DNA of 64,000 bases from an uncultured Pelagibacteraceae bacterium (GCA_902532595.1 CACAIN010000002.1:56362-120361); one strand, 5' to 3'; shown: positions 51,216 through 59,635, counted from the first letter of the stretch. Translations and numbers: made by a program. The notes: a model not told the origin generated them from the letters alone.

Positions 51216-51267
51216 CCCCTTTTTAGCTAAATTTGTTATGCGCTTGCAATATGGTTAAATCAGCGCT
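51216..51267 (-). ncRNA. SAM-II riboswitch upstream of metX
   Basis: The minus-strand run reads AGCGCTGATTTAACC, then ATATTGCAAGCGC, then AAATTTAGCTAAAAAGGGG, nearly identical to the known SAM-II aptamer from marine sequence. P1 is GCGCT pairing with the later AGCGC. The conserved pseudoknot partners (GATTTAACC and AGCTAAAAAGGG) are intact. It binds S-adenosylmethionine and down-regulates metX. The predicted transcript starts at the first base of P1 (about 51266). Confidence 0.92.
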
Positions 51268-51272
51268 CCTAA

Positions 51273-51301
51273 TGTTTACTAGATCGTCTTAAACTTGTCA
51301 A
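51273..51301 (-). promoter_or_regulatory. Promoter of metX
   Basis: On the minus strand a perfect -35 TTGACA (51301-51296) is followed by 17 bases and a weak -10 TAAACA (51278-51273). The predicted start falls about 7 bases on, at the 5' end of the SAM-II aptamer, which supports the assignment. Confidence 0.65.
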
Positions 51302-51345
51302 TTTTATATGGGAAGAAAGATTTATAGAAATCATCGAACATTTTA

Positions 51346-51351
51346 TATAAT
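51346..51351 (+). promoter_or_regulatory. Possible -10 box of hisC giving a near-leaderless start
   Basis: A perfect TATAAT (51346-51351) lies 13 bases before the hisC ATG. Transcription would start near 51358, about 7 bases before the ATG at 51365. There is no good -35. If real, hisC mRNA has almost no leader and no ribosome binding site. Confidence 0.4.
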
Positions 51352-51364
51352 ACATTGAATTAAC

Positions 51365-52447
51365 ATGAGATTACCTAAACCAAAAAAGATTGTAGCCCAG
51401 AAGTATGTATCTGGCCTGAGCTTATTTAAGCAAAAAATGATTAAAATTAAATTATCTGCTAACGAGTCTGCTCTTGGTCCAAGCCCTAAAGCAATCAAAG
51501 AATATAATAAAGTATCTAAGAATTTTAAAAGGTATCCAGATACCAATGGTACAACTTTAAAAAAAGTTATAGCCAACAAATTTAAAATAGATAAAGATAG
51601 AATAGTACTTGGTTCTGGGTCTGATCAGATATTTGAACTTGCTTGTAACGCTTTTATAAAAAAAAATGATGAAGTAATTGTTCCTAAATACAGTTTTATA
51701 ATATACAGGATTTACAGCAAGCTTAATGGTGCAAAAATTATTTATGCTAAAGAAAAAAATTTTACTATATCTGTTAAAGATATACTTTCTAAAGTAACTA
51801 GAAAGACTAAAGTAGTTTTTTTAGCAAATCCTAATAATCCTACAGGTACTTACATTACTAAAAAAGAAGTAATGCATTTAAGAAAAAAACTTAGAAGTGA
51901 TATCCTTCTTGTTATAGACGATGCATATTCTGAATATTTAAATGAAAAAGATTATTTGCCTGGTTTAAAATTATTTTCTAAATATAAAAATGTTTTAGTG
52001 ACAAGAACATTTTCCAAAGTTTATGGATTAGCTGGATTAAGAGTAGGATGGGGATATGCTTCTAAAGAGATTATTAACACTTTAAATCTAATTAAACCTC
52101 CTTTTAATGTTAATAGACCAGCTTTGTTTGCTGCTTCTGCAGCTGTAAGAGATGTTAGTTGGCTCAAAAAAGAAGTTAATCATATTCGTAAATGGAATAA
52201 GATATTATTTAAAAAATTTAAAGAAATGAAAATCGCAACAAATGAAAGTAAAATAAATTTTTTATTGTTAAATTTTGATAGAGTTAATATAAGTTCTAAG
52301 AAAGTATTTCAAAAATTAGGCAATGCAGGTATTTTGGTTAGAGCAATGAATATTTATGGAATAAAGAATTCTTTAAGGATTACTATTGGAAAGAGTAAAG
52401 AAAATAAAAAGTTAATTTCTATATTTAGGAAAATTTTAAATGTTTAA
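51365..52447 (+). CDS. hisC: Histidinol-phosphate aminotransferase HisC (class I/II)
   Basis: A 360-residue PLP enzyme of the HisC family. LSANESALGPSP (about residues 31-42), PNNPTGTY, IDDAYSEYL and the PLP Lys in RTFSKVYGLAGLRVGW (about residue 218) are visible. HisC transaminates histidinol phosphate and often also aromatic amino acids. Pairing with tyrA, whose start overlaps by 8 bases, suggests a role in tyrosine/phenylalanine synthesis as well as histidine. It is divergent from metX; the 180-base gap between them holds both promoters and the SAM-II riboswitch. Confidence 0.92.
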   Translation: MRLPKPKKIVAQKYVSGLSLFKQKMIKIKLSANESALGPSPKAIKEYNKVSKNFKRYPDTNGTTLKKVIANKFKIDKDRIVLGSGSDQIFELACNAFIKKNDEVIVPKYSFIIYRIYSKLNGAKIIYAKEKNFTISVKDILSKVTRKTKVVFLANPNNPTGTYITKKEVMHLRKKLRSDILLVIDDAYSEYLNEKDYLPGLKLFSKYKNVLVTRTFSKVYGLAGLRVGWGYASKEIINTLNLIKPPFNVNRPALFAASAAVRDVSWLKKEVNHIRKWNKILFKKFKEMKIATNESKINFLLLNFDRVNISSKKVFQKLGNAGILVRAMNIYGIKNSLRITIGKSKENKKLISIFRKILNV

Positions 52448-53336
52448 TAAGATAACAATTATCGGTTGTGGTTTAATCGGTTCCTCTTTATTGCGGGCAA
52501 TTGATAAAAAAAAATTATCAAAAGAGGTAAGCATTTATGACAAATCAAAAGAGGCTTCAATATTTATAAAAAATAATTTTTCAGCTAAAGTTTTTAATGA
52601 CATTTCTGAATCAGTTAAAGAATCGGATTTAGTAATTATTTCATCTCCTCTTAGTAGCTACAAAGAAATTCTACTTTCTATTAAATCAAATCTAAAAAAA
52701 GATGTTATTTTAACTGACACCGGTTCAGCAAAAAAAGAAATTAATAAGATAATCAGCAATCTAAATCTAGAAAATGTGCACTGGATATCTTCACATCCTA
52801 TAGCTGGAACGGAATTTAGTGGACCAGAGTCAGGTTTTAGTGAGTTGTTTGAAAATAGATGGTGTATTTTGTCAACCGAAAATCAAAATAATACAAAGGA
52901 AATAAATAAATTGAAAAGTTTTTGGGAGACTATTGGTAGTAAAGTAAAGCTTATGACATTTGAAGATCACGATCACGTTCTTTCAATAACAAGTCATCTG
53001 CCCCACGCCGTTGCTTATAGTATTGTAAGAACAGTTATTAATGATGATGATAAGTTTAAAAATGAAATTATTCAATATAGCGCCAGTGGTTTAAGAGATT
53101 TTACTCGTATAGCGGCTTCAGACCCAATAATGTGGAGAGATATATTTATTGATAATAGTGAAAATATTTTAAAAGTTTTAAATAGTTTTTCGGAAAATCT
53201 TGAGGAGATAAAAAAAGCTATTCAAAGCAAGAGTGGTGAAAAATTAAACAATATTTTTTCTTCCACAAGAAAATTGAGAAAAGAGATTATAAAAGCTGGT
53301 CAAGAAACAGACAAACCAAATTTTGGAAGAAAATAA
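52440..53336 (+). CDS. tyrA: Prephenate/arogenate dehydrogenase (cyclohexadienyl dehydrogenase)
   Basis: A 298-residue dehydrogenase with NAD fold TIIGCGLIGSSLLRAI (about residues 5-20), VIISSPLSSY, the substrate region SSHPIAGTEFSGPESGFSELFENRWCIL and SITSHLPHAVAYSIV. It has no fused chorismate mutase domain, as usual in alphaproteobacteria. It oxidatively decarboxylates prephenate or arogenate towards tyrosine. It overlaps hisC by 8 bases and converges on plsC with only one base between the stops. Confidence 0.93.
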   Translation: MFNKITIIGCGLIGSSLLRAIDKKKLSKEVSIYDKSKEASIFIKNNFSAKVFNDISESVKESDLVIISSPLSSYKEILLSIKSNLKKDVILTDTGSAKKEINKIISNLNLENVHWISSHPIAGTEFSGPESGFSELFENRWCILSTENQNNTKEINKLKSFWETIGSKVKLMTFEDHDHVLSITSHLPHAVAYSIVRTVINDDDKFKNEIIQYSASGLRDFTRIAASDPIMWRDIFIDNSENILKVLNSFSENLEEIKKAIQSKSGEKLNNIFSSTRKLRKEIIKAGQETDKPNFGRK

Positions 53337-53337
53337 A

Positions 53338-54045
53338 TTATTTAAATTTTTCTATTTCAGAATAAATTTTATTTTCTATTTCTTTAATAAATTCATCTTT
53401 ATTTTTACCAGGCATAATTGGTTCCAAAAAGGAAATATGAATATTTCCATGATGTTTAATAAAACTATTTTTTGGCCAAACTTTTCCGGAATTTAAAGCA
53501 ACGGGAATACAAGGTAAATTTAATGAGCTATAAATTCTTCCCACACCTTTTTTAAAAGAAACTTTTTCTCCAAACTTTATTCTGGTTCCTTGAGGAAATA
53601 TTAAAAGGGGCCTATTTTCTTTATCAATTGTATTTTTAATTTTATCAAAAAAGTTTAGATTTTCTTTAGTTGTAGTTTCTCTAATAATTGCAATAGAACC
53701 AATCTTTTTTAAATACCATCCAAATAAAGGAATGCTTAACAATTCTTTTTTAAGAATAAAAATTGGAGAATCCAAAGGGATTTGGAGAGCGAAAGTTTCA
53801 AACATTGATTGATGAGCTGAAGCTACGAAATATTTATTTGCTTTTTTTAAATTTTCGAGACCATGGAATACAACTTTTGTATTTAAGATTACACGCAAAA
53901 TTGTCACAATATAATTTGCCGAAAGTCTTCCAAAAAATAAAGTAAACTTGCTGGGAAGCAACAATGTTGGGATTGCTAAAATAAATATGAAAACAAGTCC
54001 TGTATATAAAAAAATATTAAAAACTAAAGATTTTATAAATTGCAT
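53338..54045 (-). CDS. plsC: 1-acyl-sn-glycerol-3-phosphate acyltransferase (PlsC-like, variant motifs)
   Basis: A 235-residue acyltransferase with an N-terminal membrane helix (about residues 8-28). Motif I is SAHQSMFE (about residues 76-83), that is H-x4-E instead of the usual H-x4-D. Motif III is FPQGTR where most PlsC proteins have FPEGTR. It presumably acylates lysophosphatidate to phosphatidate, or a related lysolipid. Alphaproteobacterial relatives beside lysA/tyrA-type genes are annotated the same way, but the two motif changes make the exact acceptor uncertain. It overlaps lysA by one base. Confidence 0.78.
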   Translation of the reverse strand: MQFIKSLVFNIFLYTGLVFIFILAIPTLLLPSKFTLFFGRLSANYIVTILRVILNTKVVFHGLENLKKANKYFVASAHQSMFETFALQIPLDSPIFILKKELLSIPLFGWYLKKIGSIAIIRETTTKENLNFFDKIKNTIDKENRPLLIFPQGTRIKFGEKVSFKKGVGRIYSSLNLPCIPVALNSGKVWPKNSFIKHHGNIHISFLEPIMPGKNKDEFIKEIENKIYSEIEKFK

Positions 54046-55274
54046 TAAGCGCTTATTAATTTTAGTAAATTTTGTTTCTTTCTAATAAATTTGAATTTAT
54101 TTTTGTTGACTAAAATTTCAGCAATTAATGGTCTAGTATTATAGTTAGATGACAAAGATGATCCGTAGGCGCCAACATTAGTAATAGCCACAAAATCATT
54201 TTCAGAAATTTTTTGATAATTTTTATATATTCCAAATTTACAAGTTGATTCACAGATAGGACCAACAAATTCTATTGCTCCCTTAATCTTTTTGCTGTTT
54301 TTTGTAATTGGAATGATATCGTGCTGAGCATCGTATAATGCCGGTCTCATAAAATCATTCATACCAGCGTTTAAAATTACAAATTTTTTATTAGCGCCAT
54401 TTTTAATATACTCAACTTTACTCACAAGAATACCTGCATTACCCACAATTGAACGTCCTGGTTCGAAGATAATTTTACAATTTAATTTTCTTGAAAAACT
54501 ATGAACTAGACTAGCGTATCTTTTAAGATTAACTGGTTTATCTTTCTTGTTATAATTAATTCCAAATCCTCCACCAAGATCAATGTACTTGAGATTTAAA
54601 TCTAAATTTTTTATTAATTTATATAATACGGTTAAAACTCTTTTATAAGGAATGTCCGTTAGAATCTGGCTTCCAATATGAACACTCAAGGCTTCAAGTT
54701 TTATATTTTTAAGTTTTTTAATTTCTTTAAAAAAAATTGAAAAATTTTTAATCGAAACACCAAATTTATTATTTGCCTTTCCTGTAGATATTTTTTTGTG
54801 AGTTTTTGCATCAATATTTGGATTTAATCTAAATCCAATAGAAACTTTTCTATTTGATCTTTTAGCAATTTTATTAATAATTCTAGCTTCACTTTCAGAC
54901 TCACAATTTATTAATAATATTTTTTTATTAATCGCAATTTTTAATTCTTCTTCGGTTTTACCTACGCCTGAAAAAACTATTTTATTTGCCTTAATTCCTG
55001 CTTTTAAGGCTTTCAGAAGTTCTCCACCAGAAACAACATCCATACCAGCTCCCAATTTTCCTAAAGATTTTAAAATAGATAAATTACTGTTTGATTTTGC
55101 GGCGAAGCAAACTAATGGATCTATTTTTCTAAATGTATTAACAAATTTTATATAGTTTTCTCTAATTTGATTTTTAGAGTAGAGATAAAAAGGAGTTCCA
55201 CTTTTTTTTGCAATATTTGCAACAGAGAATTTTTCAATATATAAATTTTTACCGACATATCTTAGATTTAACAT
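54045..55274 (-). CDS. lysA: Diaminopimelate decarboxylase LysA
   Basis: A 409-residue fold-III PLP enzyme that decarboxylates meso-diaminopimelate to lysine, the final lysine step. The PLP Lys is in CFAAKSNSNLSILK (about residue 59), the His in ALSVHIGSQI, the phosphate loop in DLGGGFGINY and the substrate Cys/Glu in GPICESTCKFG. It is downstream of argH and the small lipoprotein gene, a conserved argH-lptM-lysA order. It is followed by plsC with a one-base overlap. Confidence 0.95.
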   Translation of the reverse strand: MLNLRYVGKNLYIEKFSVANIAKKSGTPFYLYSKNQIRENYIKFVNTFRKIDPLVCFAAKSNSNLSILKSLGKLGAGMDVVSGGELLKALKAGIKANKIVFSGVGKTEEELKIAINKKILLINCESESEARIINKIAKRSNRKVSIGFRLNPNIDAKTHKKISTGKANNKFGVSIKNFSIFFKEIKKLKNIKLEALSVHIGSQILTDIPYKRVLTVLYKLIKNLDLNLKYIDLGGGFGINYNKKDKPVNLKRYASLVHSFSRKLNCKIIFEPGRSIVGNAGILVSKVEYIKNGANKKFVILNAGMNDFMRPALYDAQHDIIPITKNSKKIKGAIEFVGPICESTCKFGIYKNYQKISENDFVAITNVGAYGSSLSSNYNTRPLIAEILVNKNKFKFIRKKQNLLKLISA

Positions 55275-55278
55275 ATAA

Positions 55279-55389
55279 CTATAAAATTATTTTTGTTTGC
55301 TCAATTTGGCCTTGATACTTTGGTTCTGACTTTTTTCCACAACCAGCTAAAATTAAAATACCTATACACAAAGAGATTATAATTTTCAT
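55279..55389 (-). CDS. lptM: Small lipoprotein LptM-like (36 aa)
   Basis: A 36-codon gene whose ATG overlaps the argH stop by 4 bases (ATGA). The product begins MKIIISLCIGILILAGCGKK: a short signal with lipobox LAGC (Cys17), then CGKKSEPKYQG, like the CGKKGPLYLP start of LptM/YifL lipoproteins. The argH-lipoprotein-lysA order is conserved in proteobacteria. In E. coli LptM helps LptD assembly in the outer membrane. The mature part here is only about 20 residues. The function is inferred from position and lipobox. Confidence 0.75.
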   Translation of the reverse strand: MKIIISLCIGILILAGCGKKSEPKYQGQIEQTKIIL

Positions 55390-56774
55390 CTTATTTCTTT
55401 TTTATATTTTCTAATCATCATTTCTATATTGTTTGAAGCTGTTCCGCCGTAAGATCTTTTAGAATTCATAGAATTTTTTATATTAAGTATTTTTAAAACA
55501 TTTTTGTCTAATTCTTTATATATCTTTTTTACATCTGATAATGATAGTTGATCCAAAGTTTTATTATTTTTTTCAGCAAAATTAACTAACTTTGCACCTA
55601 ATCTATATGATTCTCTAAAACTTAATTTTTTTTCTTTGACGAGATAGTCTGCAAAATCGGTAGCTGTAGTAAAACCTTTATTTGCCATTTTAAACATTTT
55701 ATCTTTTTGAGGTTTAACAGCATTAATTAATTCACCAGTTATTATCAAAGTATCTTTCAAAATATCATAACTATCAAAGACTAATACTTTATCATCCTGT
55801 AGATCTTTGAAATATGATGTGGGGAGACCTTTCATTATTGTAAGCATAGAATTTAATTTTCCATAATTAATTCCAACTCTTCCTCTAATTAATTCAGCTG
55901 GATCAGGATTCTTTTTTTGAGGCATGATTGATGAGCCTGTTAACATACTGTCATCAAAATTTACTAAATTAAAAGCATCTGAATTAAAAATTATAAAATC
56001 TTCGGCTAATCTAGATAAGTGCATTGCGCATATTGCTGAGGAATATAAAAAATCAATAGCAAAATCTCTATCAGAAACTGAGTCTATTGAATTATCAGTT
56101 GGTTTTTTAAAACCAAGTTTTTTTGCTGTATATTTTCTATCTATTTTGTATGAAGTGCCTGACAAAGCTGCTGAGCCAAGCGGGCATTCATCTAAAAGAT
56201 CAATATTATTTTCAAACCTTTTTTTATCTCTTTTTAACATTTCATAATAAGCTAAAAGATGATGTGCAAATGAAATTGGTTGAGCATTTTTTAAGTGAGT
56301 AAGTCCTGGCATTATAGTGTCAGTATTTTTTTCAGCTTTTTTTATTATAGATTTCATAACTTGAGAGATATGTTTTAAAATATCTTTCGTAGACTCTTTA
56401 ACCCATAACTTAAAATCAGTTACTACTTGGTCATTTCTTGATCTAGCTGTATGCATATAGCCAGCAGTAGATCCTATAATTTCAAATAACTTTTTCTCTA
56501 TATTTAGATGAATATCTTCAAATTTTTCTTGAAAGTTAAATTGACCTTTATCAATTTGAGACTTAATTTTATTAAGCCCATTAACAATTTTCTTACCATC
56601 AGCGCTATAAATTATTTTTTGTTTTACTAACATTTGAACGTGTGCAATTGAAGCTATAATATCCTGTTTATAGAGTCTTTTATCTACATTTATTGAAGAT
56701 CCAATTCTTTGAAAGGATTTAGAGGTTTTGCCTTTAAATCTGTTTGCCCATATAGTTTTATTTTTATTTTTCAT
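55386..56774 (-). CDS. argH: Argininosuccinate lyase ArgH
   Basis: A 462-residue fumarase-superfamily lyase that splits argininosuccinate to arginine and fumarate. The signature GSSIMPQKKNPDPAELIRGR (about residues 282-301) carries the catalytic Ser loop, and HTARSRNDQVVTDFKLW and GLTHLKNAQPISFAHHLLAYYEML are also present. It is the first gene of the argH-lptM-lysA-plsC run. It is divergent from the thioredoxin-like gene with 30 bases between the starts. Confidence 0.96.
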   Translation of the reverse strand: MKNKNKTIWANRFKGKTSKSFQRIGSSINVDKRLYKQDIIASIAHVQMLVKQKIIYSADGKKIVNGLNKIKSQIDKGQFNFQEKFEDIHLNIEKKLFEIIGSTAGYMHTARSRNDQVVTDFKLWVKESTKDILKHISQVMKSIIKKAEKNTDTIMPGLTHLKNAQPISFAHHLLAYYEMLKRDKKRFENNIDLLDECPLGSAALSGTSYKIDRKYTAKKLGFKKPTDNSIDSVSDRDFAIDFLYSSAICAMHLSRLAEDFIIFNSDAFNLVNFDDSMLTGSSIMPQKKNPDPAELIRGRVGINYGKLNSMLTIMKGLPTSYFKDLQDDKVLVFDSYDILKDTLIITGELINAVKPQKDKMFKMANKGFTTATDFADYLVKEKKLSFRESYRLGAKLVNFAEKNNKTLDQLSLSDVKKIYKELDKNVLKILNIKNSMNSKRSYGGTASNNIEMMIRKYKKEIR

Positions 56775-56804
56775 TTTACTATGTTAATTTTAATTTAAAT
56801 TAAT

Positions 56805-57332
56805 ATGAAAATTAGTAAATCTTTTAAAATCTATATTCACATAATATTTGTATTTTTAATCACCAAAAACCTTTTTGCTAGCGATGATTTTTCTAAAAAT
56901 ATAGTTATTCACGAAAAACCAAAGGTAATTAAAGAACTTAAATTTAAAGATTTTAATCTTCAAGAAGTTGATCTAACGAATAAAAAAGGCAACATCATGA
57001 TAATTAATTTCTGGGCTTCTTGGTGCGTTCCGTGTAGAAGAGAAATGCCTTCTTTAGAGAGTCTTACCCACAAATATCCAGAAATTAAAGTTTATGCTAT
57101 AAATATGGAAAAACCCAACAAACTTGTAGCCAGAGATTTTTTTCAAAGTATAGGAGTAGCAAGTTTAGATATTTACTTTGATCCAGACTTTAAATTAGTA
57201 AAACAATTTAAAATGAGAGGTTTGCCGACAAGTATATTAATAGATAAAAATGGAAAAGAATTTGGAAGAGTTGTTGGTGAAATTAATTTTATGAATAAAG
57301 ATTTTATAGAATTACTAAAACGACATATTTAG
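56805..57332 (+). CDS. TlpA-family thiol-disulfide protein
   Basis: A 175-residue thioredoxin-fold protein with an N-terminal signal or anchor (about residues 8-24, ending LFAS) and the redox motif WASWCVPCRREMP (Cys74, Cys77). The cis-Pro loop is in MRGLPTSILID. TlpA/ResA-type proteins reduce disulfides in the periplasm, for example for cytochrome c maturation or copper centres. It stands divergent to argH, again the usual alphaproteobacterial position of tlpA. It is followed by a hydrolase after 13 bases. Confidence 0.88.
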   Translation: MKISKSFKIYIHIIFVFLITKNLFASDDFSKNIVIHEKPKVIKELKFKDFNLQEVDLTNKKGNIMIINFWASWCVPCRREMPSLESLTHKYPEIKVYAINMEKPNKLVARDFFQSIGVASLDIYFDPDFKLVKQFKMRGLPTSILIDKNGKEFGRVVGEINFMNKDFIELLKRHI

Positions 57333-57345
57333 TTTTTAAAATAGT

Positions 57346-57999
57346 ATGGAATATTCATTAAATACAATTATTTTAGAACCGTTATCAAAAGAAAAACCTA
57401 AAAACGCCGTAGTACTTTGTCATGGTTATGGTGGTGATGGAAAAGATATTTCTATTCTTGCAGGTTATTGGAAATCTTATTTACCATATACAATATTTAT
57501 TTGTCCAGATGCTCCTGAGAAGTGTGATGCAAGTCCTTCAGGATTTCAATGGTTTGATTTAATAGACCAAACTCCTGAACAAATTTTATCAAAATCTTTA
57601 GTTGCTGAATCTAAATTAAATAAACTTATAGATGAAGTTAAAGAGAAAAATAATTTATCAGCTGATCAAATTGTGATTGGAGGATTTAGTCAAGGATGCA
57701 TGATTAGTTTACAAACGGGCATTAAACGAAAAGATAAAATTAATTCAATCATAGGATATTCTGGTAAAATTATTGATACAGAACATTTAGGCAAAAATAT
57801 TGTTTCAAAACCAAATATCATTTTGATGCATGGAGATATTGATCAAGTTGTTCCAATTGATGGCTTATTAGAAGCTAAAGATTTTTTTATTAAAAACAAT
57901 TATGAAATTGAAACAAAAATTTTTAAGAATTGTGAACATCGAATACCGACAGAAGGATCAAGTTTAGGCTTACAATTTATAAAGAAACATTTGTATTAG
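57346..57999 (+). CDS. Carboxylesterase/phospholipase family hydrolase
   Basis: A 217-residue alpha/beta hydrolase of the Abhydrolase_2 type. LCHGYGGDGKD carries the oxyanion hole, GGFSQGCMISL the Ser (about residue 121), HGDIDQVVP the Asp and CEHRIPTEG the His. These enzymes hydrolyse short acyl esters, lysophospholipids or S-acyl proteins. No signal peptide is seen, so it is likely cytoplasmic. It is probably co-transcribed with the tlpA-like gene. Confidence 0.87.
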   Translation: MEYSLNTIILEPLSKEKPKNAVVLCHGYGGDGKDISILAGYWKSYLPYTIFICPDAPEKCDASPSGFQWFDLIDQTPEQILSKSLVAESKLNKLIDEVKEKNNLSADQIVIGGFSQGCMISLQTGIKRKDKINSIIGYSGKIIDTEHLGKNIVSKPNIILMHGDIDQVVPIDGLLEAKDFFIKNNYEIETKIFKNCEHRIPTEGSSLGLQFIKKHLY

Positions 58000-58012
58000 T
58001 TTATTTAGGCAA

Positions 58013-58041
58013 GTGGTACATAATTATAACTTGATATAATT
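58013..58041 (+). promoter_or_regulatory. Possible promoter of the HNH endonuclease gene
   Basis: A perfect -10 TATAAT (58036-58041) with a poor -35 GTGGTA (58013-58018) 17 bases upstream, in the 66-base gap before the ATG at 58066. Predicted leader about 18 bases. Confidence 0.35.
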
Positions 58042-58065
58042 TTCTGTTTCAGTTAGCTTTCTGCA

Positions 58066-58635
58066 ATGATTATTTCTTCATTGGATAAAGTACCGCTAGA
58101 AAAATGTCCAGCTTTAGTTCTTAATGCTGACTTTAGACCTTTGAGCTATTATCCTCTTTCATTATGGTGTTGGCAAGACGCGGTAAAATCAGTTTTTTTA
58201 GATCGAGTGAGTATTGTTTCAAATTATAAAAGAAAAATTAGAAGTCCTTCATTTGAAATGAATTTGCCTAGTGTTATCGCATTAAAAAATTTTGTTCAAC
58301 CTTCTAAAAATCCGAACTTCACAAGATTTAATGTTTTTTTGAGAGATAAATTTTCATGTCAGTATTGTGGGAATAAAAAAGATTTAACATTTGATCATTT
58401 ATTGCCAAAATCCAAAGGTGGTCTTACCGATTGGAATAATGTTGTTACAGCTTGTTCAAATTGTAATGTGAAAAAAGGTGGTAAGCTTTATGAACATTGT
58501 GATTTAAAACTAACTACCAGACCTTACGCCCCAACCATTGAAGATTTACATAAGAATGGAAGAAATTTTCCTCCGAACTTTCTCCATGAAAGCTGGATGG
58601 ATTATTTATATTGGGATATTGAGTTAGAACCTTAA
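58066..58635 (+). CDS. HNH endonuclease family protein
   Basis: A 189-residue protein with an HNH domain in its second half. The zinc ligands are Cys98/Cys101 and Cys130/Cys133, the catalytic DH is at 110-111 and an Asn at 124. The N-terminal half (ALVLNADFRPLSYYPLSLWCWQDAVKSVF) matches the widespread stand-alone HNH protein of bacteria whose function is unknown. It is not next to restriction, phage or intron genes, so it is probably a housekeeping nuclease rather than a mobile one. It converges on coq7 with no space between the stops. Confidence 0.88.
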   Translation: MIISSLDKVPLEKCPALVLNADFRPLSYYPLSLWCWQDAVKSVFLDRVSIVSNYKRKIRSPSFEMNLPSVIALKNFVQPSKNPNFTRFNVFLRDKFSCQYCGNKKDLTFDHLLPKSKGGLTDWNNVVTACSNCNVKKGGKLYEHCDLKLTTRPYAPTIEDLHKNGRNFPPNFLHESWMDYLYWDIELEP

Positions 58636-59169
58636 TTAAATTTTTTCTGATATTGTTATAGCAATGCGAGATGAGGTTTTAATTACCTTATCTAATAAAC
58701 CAAATAAACCTTTTTTTGTAGCACCATTATCATAAGCAATATCTTTATGATGCAATTCATCTTCTCTGAATTTAATTATTTTATCTTTTAATTTTTTTTC
58801 ATCTTTTCCAAGTTTAAAAGTTTGGTCTTTATAGTGGCCATCAATTACTTCCTCCACGGAGGCAGTGCAAAGCATAGCAGCTTTTTCCCCTAGCATTGCA
58901 GTTCCGAATCCTAAAGTAACTCCCATTATATCCCACAAGGGGAGAAGCTTTGTAGGTTCTATATTTCTTTTCTTGATTTCATTATCAAAATATTCGTAGT
59001 GTTCTTTTTCATGTTCTTTCATTTCTTCAATTTTTCTTTTAAGAGAAGCGTTTTGTTTAAATGTTTTTAAAGCAAGTAATTGGCCCTCATAAATCTTAAT
59101 CGCACCACGTTCACCTGCGTGATCCACTCTAATAATTTCCTCTAAAATTTTCTTATTTGTTTTTTCCAT
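58636..59169 (-). CDS. coq7: Coq7-type 3-demethoxyubiquinol hydroxylase
   Basis: A 177-residue di-iron protein with four helices and the ligand motifs EIIRVDHAGERGAIKIYEGQ, EHEKEHYEYF, EEVIDGHYKDQ and EDELHHKDIAY, which give the E...ExxH...E...ExxH set. It hydroxylates ring carbon 6 in ubiquinone synthesis. The length matches the alphaproteobacterial Coq7 form. It overlaps dsbB by 17 bases, and the pairing with dsbB, itself a ubiquinone user, is suggestive. Confidence 0.92.
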   Translation of the reverse strand: MEKTNKKILEEIIRVDHAGERGAIKIYEGQLLALKTFKQNASLKRKIEEMKEHEKEHYEYFDNEIKKRNIEPTKLLPLWDIMGVTLGFGTAMLGEKAAMLCTASVEEVIDGHYKDQTFKLGKDEKKLKDKIIKFREDELHHKDIAYDNGATKKGLFGLLDKVIKTSSRIAITISEKI

Positions 59170-59635
59170 AATTTTTAATTACTTTAAACATAATACCACT
59201 AAGTAAAATAGATATAATTGTATTTATTGTAGCAAGTGAAAGACCTAAAAATCTAAAAGCAACGTCTTTACAACTTATTGAGGGATTTTTTAATTGTTTT
59301 AGAAGTTGCTCTTTAGACAAATTATCCTCAGAAATTCCTAAATTACATACCAATGACTCACTAAAAAAACCCTGTTCTATACCTACGTGGTAGAATGAAA
59401 CTAAAGCTCCAAATAGAAAAAATAACAAGACAATTCCAGCTATAATCTTCTCGAATCTGTTCATTATAAATATTAAGGAAACAAGTATTACCGAAGCCAG
59501 ATATGGAATCCTTTCAATCAAACACAAGTTACAAGGTTTATGTCCCAAAACATATTGAATGAAATAAGCTATCGACAAAGATAGAATACTAAAAACTAGA
59601 ACACAGTTTAATATAAGTCTATTATTTTCAAACAT
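59153..59635 (-). CDS. dsbB: Disulfide bond formation protein DsbB
   Basis: A 160-residue protein with four transmembrane helices. The first periplasmic redox pair Cys35/Cys38 is in GHKPCNLCLIERIPY. A second pair lies in the loop between helices 3 and 4 (SLVCNLG and SISCKDV). DsbB reoxidises DsbA and passes electrons to ubiquinone. It overlaps coq7 by 17 bases and the DedA-like gene by one base, so the three are co-translated. Confidence 0.9.
   Translation of the reverse strand: MFENNRLILNCVLVFSILSLSIAYFIQYVLGHKPCNLCLIERIPYLASVILVSLIFIMNRFEKIIAGIVLLFFLFGALVSFYHVGIEQGFFSESLVCNLGISEDNLSKEQLLKQLKNPSISCKDVAFRFLGLSLATINTIISILLSGIMFKVIKNYGKNK

Noticed and set aside
51185-51240. A second SAM aptamer (SAM-V) in tandem
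   Set aside because: Only one aptamer core is visible; the rest of the leader is the terminator and the ATG follows immediately.
58066-58635. HNH protein as a homing or restriction endonuclease
   Set aside because: No intron, intein, phage or restriction-modification genes lie nearby; it has the N-terminal half of the common stand-alone HNH family.
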